A stretch of DNA of 64,000 bases, taken from positions 87,140 to 151,139 of the forward strand of contig JAVKLS010000028.1 in NCBI GenBank assembly GCA_031538565.1, given 5' to 3'. The position numbers and the translations under genes are program-made. The stretch comes from JASGCK01 sp031538565. Its GTDB lineage: Bacteria; Pseudomonadota; Gammaproteobacteria; Burkholderiales; Burkholderiaceae_C. The notes under the pieces were generated by a model. The model was not told the origin of the DNA and did no database searches. It saw only the letters and a program-made list of their open reading frames with translations. Of the stretch, positions 8,748 through 17,336 are shown piece after piece (position 1 is the first letter of the stretch; each line of letters begins with the position of its first letter).

Positions 8748-10507
8748 GCCTAAACCTAAACCTGCCAAATTTGGATGGACTCTATGAGCACTCGCCTTGG
8801 GTGGTTCAGCGGACGCTTGCGCAGCATCCGATGGGCTTTGCCACTATCGCTGCGCTCAAATTTGCATTGGCGCAAACCCTGCAAGCAGCAAGCAAAGACG
8901 AACAGCTGGCTTTGATTCGTGCTCATCCAGAGCTAGCAGGCAAGGCGATGGTGGCGAAAACGCTAACTAGCGAATCGACCCACGAGCAAAGCCAAGCGGG
9001 ACTGACTCACTGCACGCCAGAAGAATTTGCTCATATCCAAGAGATGAACGCCCGCTATAACGCCAAGTTTGGTTGGCCGTTCATCTTGGCTGTGCGCGGG
9101 CCACGCGGCACGGGCTTATCAAGACAGCAAATCATGAGCACTTTTGAGCGCCGCTTAAAAAATTCCATCGACTACGAGCTGGCGGAGTGCCTGCGCCAAA
9201 TTAACCGCATTGCCGAAATACGTTTAGATGACAAATTCCATGTCCAACCCACACGGGGAAACAAGCTATGGGATTGGCATGAAGAACTTGCCGCTTTTAG
9301 CGAACCGGAGTTTCAAGCGGCAGGGCAACTCACCACAACGTATCTTACGCAGGCACACCTAGACTGCGCGGCACTGATTCAAAAGCAAATGCTCCAAGCG
9401 GGTTTTGATGAGGCTCGCATTGACGCCGTGGGTAACGTGGTAGGCGTATACCGCAGCTTTAATCCAGACGCTAAAACCTTGCTCACGGGCTCGCATTACG
9501 ATACCGTGCGAAACGGTGGCAAATACGATGGACGACTTGGCATTTATGCGCCCATGATGTGCGTGCGCGAGCTGCATCAAGCGCACGATCGTCTGCCCTT
9601 TCATTTAGAAGTCGTCGCCTTTGCGGAGGAAGAAGGTCAGCGCTACGCGGCTACTTTTTTAGGATCTAGTGCGCTAACGGGCGACTTCAATCCGAGCTGG
9701 CTAGACCAACAAGACGCGGCGGGCATCACCATGCAAAGCGCTATGCAAAATGCGGGACTACCTGCTAGTTTTGATGCCATTACCAAACTCAAGCGTAATC
9801 CCAGTCAGTACCTCGGATTTATCGAAGTGCATATCGAGCAAGGCCCTGTTTTAAACGAGCTTCATTTGCCGCTTGGCATCGTCACCTCCATCAACGGCAG
9901 CGTGCGCTACCAATGCCGCGTAGAAGGCGTTGCCAGTCATGCCGGCACAACACCCATGTTGCTTCGCACAGATGCCGCCGCCGCCGCCGCAGAAATGGTT
10001 TTGGCCGTAGAGCACGCAGGCAAGGCCTCGGGCAACTTGGTTGCCACGGTGGGGCAACTTCGCGTACCCAATGGCTCGATTAACGTTGTGCCAGGCGAGT
10101 GCCAATTCAGTATCGATCTTCGCGCATCCGTGGACGAAGCCCGCCACACCCTAGAGAAGACCATCACCACCGCGCTAGAAGACATCGCACAAAAACGCGG
10201 CGTGCAGTTGACCATGAATCGCATTTTGGAAGTTGCTGCTGCGCCTAGCAACCCTATCTGGCAAACCTGCTGGGAGGAGGCCGTGCAAAGTTTGGGACTT
10301 CCCATTCACCGCATGAGCAGTGGCGCAGGACACGATGCCATGAAACTGCACAGCATCATGCCCCAAGCCATGCTTTTTGTGCGCGGCGAAAACGCGGGCA
10401 TTAGCCACAATCCGCTAGAGTCCACAACCAGTCACGATATGGATTTAGCCGTGCAAGCCTTCGCACAGTTATTAAAAAATGTGCCAATGGTTGGTCTGGC
10501 AAACTAG
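8729..10507 (+). CDS. UraD-AllC fusion: OHCU decarboxylase plus allantoate amidohydrolase-type M20 hydrolase
   Basis: This 592-residue protein joins two purine enzymes. Residues 1-170 are OHCU decarboxylase (UraD): EHSPWV, IRAHPELAGK with the catalytic His, and YNAKFGWPFI. Residues about 175-592 are a dinuclear-metal M20 amidohydrolase of the AllC/carbamoyl-amino-acid hydrolase group: metal ligands His256 and Asp267 in SHYDTVRNGGKYDG, a Glu cluster at 300-302, EVHIEQGP, and GAGHDAM near the end. It would act both before and after PuuE, whose gene it overlaps by 19 bp. Allantoate is the likely substrate from context, but N-carbamoyl amino acids are possible for this subfamily. No frameshift or linker damage is seen. 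Confidence 0.9.
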   Translation: MPPQALSLNLNLPNLDGLYEHSPWVVQRTLAQHPMGFATIAALKFALAQTLQAASKDEQLALIRAHPELAGKAMVAKTLTSESTHEQSQAGLTHCTPEEFAHIQEMNARYNAKFGWPFILAVRGPRGTGLSRQQIMSTFERRLKNSIDYELAECLRQINRIAEIRLDDKFHVQPTRGNKLWDWHEELAAFSEPEFQAAGQLTTTYLTQAHLDCAALIQKQMLQAGFDEARIDAVGNVVGVYRSFNPDAKTLLTGSHYDTVRNGGKYDGRLGIYAPMMCVRELHQAHDRLPFHLEVVAFAEEEGQRYAATFLGSSALTGDFNPSWLDQQDAAGITMQSAMQNAGLPASFDAITKLKRNPSQYLGFIEVHIEQGPVLNELHLPLGIVTSINGSVRYQCRVEGVASHAGTTPMLLRTDAAAAAAEMVLAVEHAGKASGNLVATVGQLRVPNGSINVVPGECQFSIDLRASVDEARHTLEKTITTALEDIAQKRGVQLTMNRILEVAAAPSNPIWQTCWEEAVQSLGLPIHRMSSGAGHDAMKLHSIMPQAMLFVRGENAGISHNPLESTTSHDMDLAVQAFAQLLKNVPMVGLAN

Positions 10508-10535
10508 GGTTTGCCCCGCTGGGAAAATTCACTCA

Positions 10536-10550
10536 ACTGCATACACTTTT
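10536..10550. promoter_or_regulatory. candidate GntR operator upstream of ABC importer
   Basis: TGCATACA occurs at 10538-10545 within AACTGCATACACTTTT, matching the gntR/uraH site in 7 of 7 core positions after the first base of the motif and in its A/T flanks. It lies 27 bp before the start codon of the substrate-binding protein, so the importer is probably co-regulated with purine breakdown. Confidence 0.45.
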
Positions 10551-10571
10551 ACTTTTAGGAGCTTACTCATC

Positions 10572-11642
10572 ATGCCGAAACGCCATCTTTTAAAATCCGC
10601 CATCGCCTTAACTGTTGCCCTTAATCTTGGCTCTGTTGGCAGCCTAGTTAGCGCCCAACAAGCGGTCACGCCCATTAAATTTCAACTCGATTGGCGCTTT
10701 GAAGGACCCGCCGCCTTCTTTTTAACGCCTGTGGCAAAAGGCTATTTCAAAGATGCCAAATTAGACGTGACCGTGGATGCAGGTAATGGCTCGGGCGGCG
10801 CAGTCACGCGAGTCGCGCAAGGCACGTACGACATGGGTTTTGCTGATCTTGCTGCGCTGATGGAGTTTCAAGCCAACAACCCCGATGCACCCAGCAAGCC
10901 CGTAGCCGTGATGATGGTCTACAACAATACGCCCGCCTCGGTGATGGCGCTCAAAAAGTCGGGCATCAAATCGCCCCAAGATTTAGCAGGTAAAAAACTC
11001 GGTGCTCCCGTGTTTGATGCAGGGCGCAAAGCCTTTCCCATTTTTGCCAAAGCTAACGGCATTGGCAGCGTCACGTGGGTGGCAATGGATCCCGCTCTAC
11101 GCGAGACCATGCTGGCAAAAGGTGATGTCGATGCTATTACTGGATTTACGTTTACATCCCTGCTGAACTTGGAAGCACGCGGAGTCAAAGCAGAGGACGT
11201 GGTCGTGCTGCCGTACCCTGATTACGGCGCAAAACTGTATGGCAATGTCATCATCGTCAACCCCAAATTCCTCAAAGAAAATCCTGCCGCCGTCAAGGCG
11301 TTTTTAACTGCCTTTACCAAGGGCGCCAAAGACGTGATTGCCAATCCCGCGCAAGCAATTTTGGACGTAAAGGCACGCGACGGCATCATCAACGTGCCTC
11401 TAGAAGAGCGCCGCCTCAAACTGGCTATTGACACCGTGATCAATAGCGCAAGCGCTCGCCGCGAAGGTTTTGGCAAAGTCGAAGATGGTCGGTTGTCGCT
11501 CATGGCAAGCCAAGTCTCGGACGCCTACAACACAAAAAACCGCGTGGACAGAAATGCCGTGTGGAATGGCAGCTTCTTACCAAGCGATGCCGATCTAAAT
11601 GCCGTGTTGCCGCCTCCAGCTAAATCAGCTATCAAAAAATAA
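10572..11642 (+). CDS. ABC transporter substrate-binding protein, NMT1/THI5-like
   Basis: This is a periplasmic binding protein of the SsuA/NMT1/THI5 group. The ATG at 10572 has AGGA 12 bp upstream and starts a clear signal peptide (MPKRHLLKSA, a hydrophobic core, cleavage near SAQQA). The mature part shows family features: FQLDWRFEGPAAFF, GSGGAVTRVAQG and LAGKKLGAP. Related proteins bind pyrimidine, nitrile, sulfonate or thiamine-precursor compounds. The neighbours and shared operator motif suggest a purine or ureide ligand, but this is inference. It is followed after 2 bp by the ATPase gene. Confidence 0.87.
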   Translation: MPKRHLLKSAIALTVALNLGSVGSLVSAQQAVTPIKFQLDWRFEGPAAFFLTPVAKGYFKDAKLDVTVDAGNGSGGAVTRVAQGTYDMGFADLAALMEFQANNPDAPSKPVAVMMVYNNTPASVMALKKSGIKSPQDLAGKKLGAPVFDAGRKAFPIFAKANGIGSVTWVAMDPALRETMLAKGDVDAITGFTFTSLLNLEARGVKAEDVVVLPYPDYGAKLYGNVIIVNPKFLKENPAAVKAFLTAFTKGAKDVIANPAQAILDVKARDGIINVPLEERRLKLAIDTVINSASARREGFGKVEDGRLSLMASQVSDAYNTKNRVDRNAVWNGSFLPSDADLNAVLPPPAKSAIKK

Positions 11643-11644
11643 AT

Positions 11645-12445
11645 ATGGCTTTTGTTGATTTTCAAAATGTCTGGCTTGCCTACAACGACGAGCTACTGGC
11701 ACAAAACCAGTTTGCAGTTGAGGACATCAATCTCTCCGTTGGGGAGGGGGAGTTCATTGCTATCGTAGGACCATCGGGCTGCGGAAAATCGACCTTCATG
11801 AAACTCACCACAGGGCTGCGTATGCCCACGCGCGGCAGCATCCGCGTGGACGGCAAGCCCGTGACAGGGCCACTCAAAATTTCAGGCATGGCCTTTCAAG
11901 CCCCGTTGCTGCTACCTTGGCGCACCACGCTGGACAATGTGCTTTTGCCACTAGAAATTGTTGAGCCCTATCGCGGCCAATTGAAAACCAAGCGCAAAGA
12001 GTACGAAGAGCGGGCGCGGCAACTGCTGTCAACCGTGGGGCTGGAGGGTTATGCCGATAAGTTTCCGTGGCAGTTATCTGGCGGAATGCAGCAACGCGCC
12101 AGCATTTGCCGAGCCTTGATTCACCAACCCAAAATGCTGTTGCTGGATGAGCCCTTTGGCGCACTAGACGCCTTCACCAAAGAAGAGCTCTGGTGCGTGC
12201 TGCGCGACTTACACGCAGCGCAAAAATTTAACGTGATTTTGGTCACGCACGACTTGCGTGAATCTGTTTTTTTAGCCGATAAGGTGTTTGTTATGTCCAA
12301 AAATCCAGGGCGGTTTTTGGTTGAGCGCCACATTGATCTACCCCGTCCACGCGATTTGGAGATGACATACACCCCCGCCTTTACCGACATCGTGCACGAG
12401 CTGCGCGGCCATATTGGTGCCATCAGGGGAGGGAAATCGGCATGA
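11645..12445 (+). CDS. ABC transporter ATP-binding protein, nitrate/sulfonate/NMT1 type
   Basis: The 266-residue protein powers the importer. It has Walker A GPSGCGKST (about 41-49), Q-loop in AFQAPLLLPW, signature LSGGMQQR (about 143-150), Walker B LLLDEPFGALD and switch His in VTHD. The pattern PLLLPWRTTLDNVLLPLE is typical of SsuB/TauB-like ATPases that partner NMT1-type binding proteins. The gene starts 2 bp after the binding protein stop and shares ATGA with the permease start, so the three genes form one operon. Confidence 0.92.
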   Translation: MAFVDFQNVWLAYNDELLAQNQFAVEDINLSVGEGEFIAIVGPSGCGKSTFMKLTTGLRMPTRGSIRVDGKPVTGPLKISGMAFQAPLLLPWRTTLDNVLLPLEIVEPYRGQLKTKRKEYEERARQLLSTVGLEGYADKFPWQLSGGMQQRASICRALIHQPKMLLLDEPFGALDAFTKEELWCVLRDLHAAQKFNVILVTHDLRESVFLADKVFVMSKNPGRFLVERHIDLPRPRDLEMTYTPAFTDIVHELRGHIGAIRGGKSA

Positions 12446-13218
12446 GGTCCAAAAAATTCACCGATCGCCTTAACCGCTGGTCACCTTTTATTTTGTTTAC
12501 GTTCTTGCTCATTCTTTGGCAAGCCGTTTGCAGCGGCTTTGAAATTGCCGAATTTATCTTTCCAAGCCCCCTCATGATTGCCCATGCGCTGGTCGAGTTT
12601 GCCGCTCCTATTGGCGCAGCCGCTTGGCAGACATTTTGGGTCACGATGGCGGGCTTTGCAGTCGCCATCGTTGTGGGTGTATTGTTGGGTTTTTTGGTGG
12701 GATCGGCACGCTTGGCCTACTCGGCTGTCTTTCCGCTGTTGGTGGCATTTAACGCTGTGCCCAAAGCTGCCATCGTGCCTATTTTGGTCGTCTGGTTTGG
12801 CATTGGCACGGGGCCAGGCATATTGACCGCGTTTTTAATTTCCTTTTTTCCCATCACGGTCAATATCGCCACGGGTTTGGCTACGCTCGAGCCCGAGCTA
12901 GAAGACGTGCTGCGCGTGCTCGGCGCAAAGCGCTGGGACGTGCTGGTTAAAGTGGGTTTGCCGCGCTCGTTGCCCTATTTTTATGCGTCACTCAAAATAG
13001 CCATCACGCTCGCTTTTGTCGGCACGGTACTGGCAGAAATGACGGCAGGCGACTCGGGCATCGGCTATTTAATGCAGTCCGCCAGCTCGCAGCAGCGCTT
13101 GGCTCTGGCGTTTGCGGGCTTGGTGGTCATTGGCGCAATGGCAATGGTCATGTACGAATTTTTTAGCTACGTTGAGCGCCACACCACGGCGTGGGCGCAT
13201 CGGAGTTCGCAAAACTAA
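12442..13218 (+). CDS. ABC transporter permease, SsuC/TauC type
   Basis: This 258-residue inner-membrane permease has about six hydrophobic segments. The conserved EAA loop is recognisable around LEPELEDVLRVLGAKRWDVLVKVGLP, with PKAAIVPILVVWFGIG before it, as in the binding-protein-dependent transport family for sulfonates and pyrimidine precursors. Its ATG overlaps the ATPase stop (ATGA). It ends 8 bp before the convergent sodC gene, with no obvious terminator between them. Confidence 0.9.
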   Translation: MRSKKFTDRLNRWSPFILFTFLLILWQAVCSGFEIAEFIFPSPLMIAHALVEFAAPIGAAAWQTFWVTMAGFAVAIVVGVLLGFLVGSARLAYSAVFPLLVAFNAVPKAAIVPILVVWFGIGTGPGILTAFLISFFPITVNIATGLATLEPELEDVLRVLGAKRWDVLVKVGLPRSLPYFYASLKIAITLAFVGTVLAEMTAGDSGIGYLMQSASSQQRLALAFAGLVVIGAMAMVMYEFFSYVERHTTAWAHRSSQN

Positions 13219-13226
13219 AACGCGTG

Positions 13227-13754
13227 CTACCGAATAACCCCGCAAGCAATGCGCGCACCCGAATTGCCCGTTGGCTGCGTTGCAAAGTCATCTGGGTCGC
13301 GGTGAACAATCAGTGAACGCCCCACGATGTTTGTGTCACCTGAGCCTACTGAAAAATGGTTGCTCTCCAAGCTCAAACTGGCATTTCCCAAAGCATCGGC
13401 TTTTAAACTTGGCAAGTCTCCTGCGTGCTGAACCGCACCGTCATGAGCGCCATGTGCTGCGTGCGTTGGGTTGAAATGTCCGCCCGCACTCATGCCGTCA
13501 CCGCTAGAGCAATCGCCTTTTTCATGTATATGAAGTCCGTGCACCGTGTTTGGCGCTAAGCCCTTAACATCCACTTTAACCAATACGCGGTCGCCACGCG
13601 ATTCAAAGCTTGCCACCCCCGTAACCGTATTGCCTTTGGTAGGTTCTAACTGGGCTTTAGCTGTGGGGCCTGTGGGGGTTGCACAGCCCATAACAAGACT
13701 TGTGGCAAACACTCCAAGTGCGTAAATGGCGGGAGAATCATTTTTAAAAAACAT
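13227..13754 (-). CDS. sodC: periplasmic Cu/Zn superoxide dismutase, predicted lipoprotein
   Basis: SodC converts superoxide to oxygen and peroxide in the periplasm. The N terminus is a short signal with lipobox LVMGC (Cys24), so the enzyme is probably lipid-anchored. Copper and zinc ligands are all visible: HGLHIHE, GGHFNP, the His in HAAHG, HAGDLPSL, and the His in IVHRDPDDF. The disulfide pair is in GDCSSGDG and ARIACGVI, the latter being the usual C-terminal signature. AAGGA precedes the ATG. It is divergent from the htrA-type protease gene; both act in envelope stress, which may explain the shared upstream region. Confidence 0.95.
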   Translation of the reverse strand: MFFKNDSPAIYALGVFATSLVMGCATPTGPTAKAQLEPTKGNTVTGVASFESRGDRVLVKVDVKGLAPNTVHGLHIHEKGDCSSGDGMSAGGHFNPTHAAHGAHDGAVQHAGDLPSLKADALGNASLSLESNHFSVGSGDTNIVGRSLIVHRDPDDFATQPTGNSGARIACGVIR

Positions 13755-13768
13755 AGCATCCTTGTATA

Positions 13769-13796
13769 TTGAAAATTGCGAGAGAGCTGCTATGTT
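13769..13796 (+). promoter_or_regulatory. candidate sigma-70 promoter for the DegP-like gene
   Basis: TTGAAA (13769-13774) and TATGTT (13791-13796) are spaced by 16 bp and lie about 37 bp before the ATG at 13833. The match to consensus is moderate. The region is the 78-bp gap between divergent sodC and htrA-type genes. Confidence 0.35.
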
Positions 13797-13832
13797 AGTT
13801 TGACATCGTCTTTACTTTGATTGGAGTTTTCT

Positions 13833-15413
13833 ATGCTGAACATTAGTAATCCCCCGCGCCATCGCTACACGTTGCTCGCGTCTGCGCTGCTGCTAGCGGG
13901 CGTCACTGTCATTGGTACGCTGGCGCTAACGCAGAGCAATAACAGCACCGCGCAATCAACCAGCAGCTCGGCTCAGCTGATCAGTCCATCAGCCACCCCG
14001 CTTGTCCGCACCCTGCCCGACTTCACCGACTTGGTAGAGCAAGTGGGCCCCTCAGTCGTCAATATCCGCACCACAGAAAAAGTAAAAGTGGCGGGCGCCA
14101 TTGATCCAAATGGCGACAGTCCGTTTGGCGGGATAGACCCCAATATGCTTGAATTTTTTAAGCGCTTTGGAATGCCCATTCCCAACAACCCCAAAGGAGC
14201 GCCTAAAAATGCACCGCCTCACTCGCCCGATATAGATCGTCCACGTGGCACGGGCTCGGGTTTTATTTTGTCACCCGATGGACTGGTGATGACTAACGCG
14301 CATGTGATCAAGGGGGCGAGCGAAGTGCTGGTCACTTTGACTGATAAGCGCGAATTCAAAGCCAAAATTCTGGGCGCAGATGAAAAGACGGATGTGGCGC
14401 TACTCAAAATTCAGGCGACAAATTTACCCGCCGTCAAAATTGGCGATGTCGCTCGGCTCAAGGTTGGCGAGTGGGTGATGGCTATTGGCTCGCCGTTTGG
14501 ATTAGAGAACTCAGTCACGGCGGGCATCGTCAGCGCCAAGGCGCGCGATACAGGTGAATACTTGCCCTTCATTCAAACGGATGTGGCAATCAACCCTGGT
14601 AATTCGGGTGGACCCCTCATCAATATGAGCGGGCAAGTCGTGGGCATCAATAGTCAGATCGTCACCCGATCGGGCGGCTACAACGGCGTGTCTCTGGCAA
14701 TTCCAATTGACGAAGCCATGCATATTGCTGACCAGCTGCGCAGCGGTGGGCGCGTCACACGTGGACGCATTGGCGTAGAGGTCGGTCCTGTCAGCACGGA
14801 CTTGGCGCAGTCCCTTGGACTTACCAAAGCGCAAGGTGCTTTGGTGGGACGCGTGATGGAGGACACTCCAGCCGCTAAAGCAGGCTTAGAGGCGGGCGAC
14901 ATCATCCTCAAGTTTGATGGCAAACTGATTGAAAAATCCACCGATTTGCCGCGCATGGTTGGCGCGATTAAGCCGTCCACTAAAACCAGTATCGAGATAT
15001 TCCGCCGAGGTAAAGCGCTCACACTCGCCATTACGGTGGCGGAATTGGAGTCAGACGAGGCAGCGGCAAACAAAGCCAATAAGCCCGAAAAAACCGAAAC
15101 ACCTGCACCTACGGCATATCCCAATGCTTACAAGCTAGGCTTAACCTTGACCGATTTAACAAGTGAGCAAAAAAAGGCAAATCAAGTCAAAAGTGGTGCG
15201 TTCGTCGATGCGGCAATAAGCGCTGCTGCCAGTGCGGGGATGCAAGCTGGCGATGTCATTGTGGCCGTTGCCAATGTCAGCGTGACCTCGGCTAAAGATG
15301 CGGATATGCAGTTTGCCAAACAAGACAAAACCAAACCAATTGCCGTGCAAATTAAACGCGGCGAGCGCGGCGGTTATATTGTGATCAAATCCGAGTCTGG
15401 AGCTTCAAAATAG
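13833..15413 (+). CDS. DegP/HtrA-type periplasmic serine protease with two PDZ domains
   Basis: This envelope quality-control protease degrades or chaperones misfolded periplasmic proteins. Counting from the ATG at 13833 (TTGGAG ribosome-binding site; an in-frame TTG at 13821 is part of that site), it has a hydrophobic N-terminal signal/anchor, a trypsin-like domain with catalytic His157 (NAHVI), Asp187 (KTDVALLKI) and Ser258 (NPGNSGGPL), then PDZ1 (about 290-385) and PDZ2 (about 415-520). A Pro/Gly-rich loop at about 115-135 matches the LA loop region. The 526-residue length fits the DegP/MucD group; which paralogue it is cannot be settled here. A strong terminator follows. Confidence 0.94.
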   Translation: MLNISNPPRHRYTLLASALLLAGVTVIGTLALTQSNNSTAQSTSSSAQLISPSATPLVRTLPDFTDLVEQVGPSVVNIRTTEKVKVAGAIDPNGDSPFGGIDPNMLEFFKRFGMPIPNNPKGAPKNAPPHSPDIDRPRGTGSGFILSPDGLVMTNAHVIKGASEVLVTLTDKREFKAKILGADEKTDVALLKIQATNLPAVKIGDVARLKVGEWVMAIGSPFGLENSVTAGIVSAKARDTGEYLPFIQTDVAINPGNSGGPLINMSGQVVGINSQIVTRSGGYNGVSLAIPIDEAMHIADQLRSGGRVTRGRIGVEVGPVSTDLAQSLGLTKAQGALVGRVMEDTPAAKAGLEAGDIILKFDGKLIEKSTDLPRMVGAIKPSTKTSIEIFRRGKALTLAITVAELESDEAAANKANKPEKTETPAPTAYPNAYKLGLTLTDLTSEQKKANQVKSGAFVDAAISAAASAGMQAGDVIVAVANVSVTSAKDADMQFAKQDKTKPIAVQIKRGERGGYIVIKSESGASK

Positions 15414-15460
15414 GCATCAAACGCTAGGCGAAACTCCGTTTTGGGGAAAGGCAAGAAACA

Positions 15461-15498
15461 AACGTGGGCTTATGTAAAATGAGCTCACGTTTTTTTTG
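15461..15498 (+). terminator. rho-independent terminator after the DegP-like gene
   Basis: A 13-bp stem (15461-15473 with 15479-15491, two G-T wobbles) has a 5-base GTAAA loop and is followed by a run of eight T residues. It begins 48 bp after the protease stop and separates it from the TpsB-like gene. Confidence 0.8.
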
Positions 15499-15525
15499 TG
15501 CGTTATTTACGTATCATTTTCCATC

Positions 15526-17289
15526 ATGCCAAAAATATTTTTATCTATTTCAAGCCGACGAACCGTTTTAACAAGTTGCTCGGCTTCAATTGGTTTGATG
15601 ATCGTTGTCTTATGCATGGGCGGCGCAGCTTGGGCTCAGCCACTTCCACCCGCAGGGCAAGTAAATAAAGACGCGCAAATCATCTTACCGCCTATTGAGG
15701 TCAATCCCGTCAAGACACCGTCTCTGCCCGCGCCGAGCAGTCAAGCCGATGAGGCTCTCCCTTCTATGCTGGTAAAGGGATTTCAGTTTTCTGGAAATAC
15801 CGCCATTAGTGCAGAAGAGCTGCAATCATTAGTCGCAAAAGACGTTAATACGCAGCAAGACTTTGCTGGACTTAATCGCATTGCGGATGCTATTTCTCGC
15901 CACTATCGCGACAAGGGCTATTCGGTTTCTAGAGCTTATTTGCCAGCACAAAAAAGCGCCAATGGAGTCATTCAAATCAACATTATTGAAGGGCGCCTTG
16001 GCTCTATTCAACTTCAAAATACTAGCGCTATTACTGATGAGCGTTTGCAAAAAACACTAGAAAATAATCTGTGCAATGCCCAAATCAACCAAGATTGTGC
16101 GGACACGGTGGTCGAAGATTCCCGCCTCGAGCGAACCATCTTGACCTTAAAAGATTTACCAGGCATTTCGGTGGGTGCCAGATTAAGTCCTGGATCAAAA
16201 ACGGGGACATCGAACCTAGAAGTCGATATTCAAAATACAAAATCCAATACCTACAGCCTTGGGCTGGACAATTTTGGTTCAATAGCGACGGGCATATACC
16301 GCATCAATGCCAGCGCCGATGTCAGCAATTTAAACCACAATGGCGATCAGCTTAGCTTGGGGTTTGCAACCACCACCCTAACCGCCACTAAAACGGGAAG
16401 CGCTAGCTATACCGTTCCCGTTGGATATGTGGGACAACGCGTAGGTTTGGCATTTGCCAGATCGCAATACTATTTGCGCGGTATTTATGAGTCCGCTCAG
16501 GCGTATGGACTCTCCAACGCCCTATCGGCTTTCACAAACTATCCTATTATTCGCTCTGCCAATGATTCACTCTACGCAAGGCTGTCAGCCGAAGTCAGAG
16601 GAGGCGCGAGCTATATTGGCGCAGCAGGAACTTCATATACCAACAACGCCAATGTGGTGCGCACCAGTTTCAGTGGCGAGCACGCAGGTCTAACCGGTAG
16701 TTTTACGTCTTACGGAAGCACGCTTAGCAGCGGCTATATTGGCAATTCAGATCAATTGGATGCCGCAGCAGGGGGGGCTCGCAGCGCAGGGCGTTTCTCT
16801 AAACTGAGCTATGCCTTGTCGCACCAACAACCCATCGCTAACGGCCTTGCACTTTACGGTGCTCTCAACGGGCAGTTAGCTAATAAAAACCTTGATGGCT
16901 CCGAACAAATCGGTATAGGTGGTTCTAGCTCTGTGCGTGGTTATAGCGGCGAGGCTGGCGGGAGTGTGGGCGCCAATGCCACAACGGAATTGCGTTACTC
17001 TGCGCCGTTTAATGTGGGGGATGTTGTCACTTATGCAACTTACGGTTTATTCGTTGATCGCGGTTGGGTTCAGTACTACAAAACACCTCCCTCGGGCAGC
17101 ACAGCAGACAACTCAAGGGCTTTAAGCAGTTACGGCTTAACTTTAGGATTGCAGTCGCAACCGTCCCCAGCGTGGGGTTACTTTTTGCGCGGCACTTATG
17201 GTAGGCACGCCATGGACGCAGCATCACGGTCGACAGTAGAACCCACGTCCCAAGGCAAGTTTTGGTTACAAAGCGGCGTGAACTTTTAA
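15526..17289 (+). CDS. TpsB/ShlB/FhaC-family outer-membrane two-partner secretion transporter
   Basis: These Omp85-related barrels export a large TpsA exoprotein (haemolysin, adhesin or contact-dependent toxin). The ATG at 15526 gives a signal peptide ending near AWAQ. A Pro-rich linker follows, then POTRA domains (about 75-235) with VKGFQFSGN, YRDKGYSVSRAYLP and the INIIEGRLG pattern, then a beta barrel. The family's VRGY motif is in SSVRGYSGEAGG, and the protein ends in Phe (SGVNF), as outer-membrane proteins do. Length 587 is normal. No TpsA gene lies on either side in this window, so its substrate is unknown. Confidence 0.88.
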   Translation: MPKIFLSISSRRTVLTSCSASIGLMIVVLCMGGAAWAQPLPPAGQVNKDAQIILPPIEVNPVKTPSLPAPSSQADEALPSMLVKGFQFSGNTAISAEELQSLVAKDVNTQQDFAGLNRIADAISRHYRDKGYSVSRAYLPAQKSANGVIQINIIEGRLGSIQLQNTSAITDERLQKTLENNLCNAQINQDCADTVVEDSRLERTILTLKDLPGISVGARLSPGSKTGTSNLEVDIQNTKSNTYSLGLDNFGSIATGIYRINASADVSNLNHNGDQLSLGFATTTLTATKTGSASYTVPVGYVGQRVGLAFARSQYYLRGIYESAQAYGLSNALSAFTNYPIIRSANDSLYARLSAEVRGGASYIGAAGTSYTNNANVVRTSFSGEHAGLTGSFTSYGSTLSSGYIGNSDQLDAAAGGARSAGRFSKLSYALSHQQPIANGLALYGALNGQLANKNLDGSEQIGIGGSSSVRGYSGEAGGSVGANATTELRYSAPFNVGDVVTYATYGLFVDRGWVQYYKTPPSGSTADNSRALSSYGLTLGLQSQPSPAWGYFLRGTYGRHAMDAASRSTVEPTSQGKFWLQSGVNF

Positions 17290-17336
17290 GCAACTGCAAA
17301 GCATTCGAGAGCATCCAAACTACCGTTTGTTCAAGC

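Noticed and set aside
13800..13805. TTGACA as -35 for the DegP-like gene
   Set aside because: A -10 at correct spacing would fall on the ribosome-binding site and does not resemble TATAAT; the TTGAAA/TATGTT pair is better placed.
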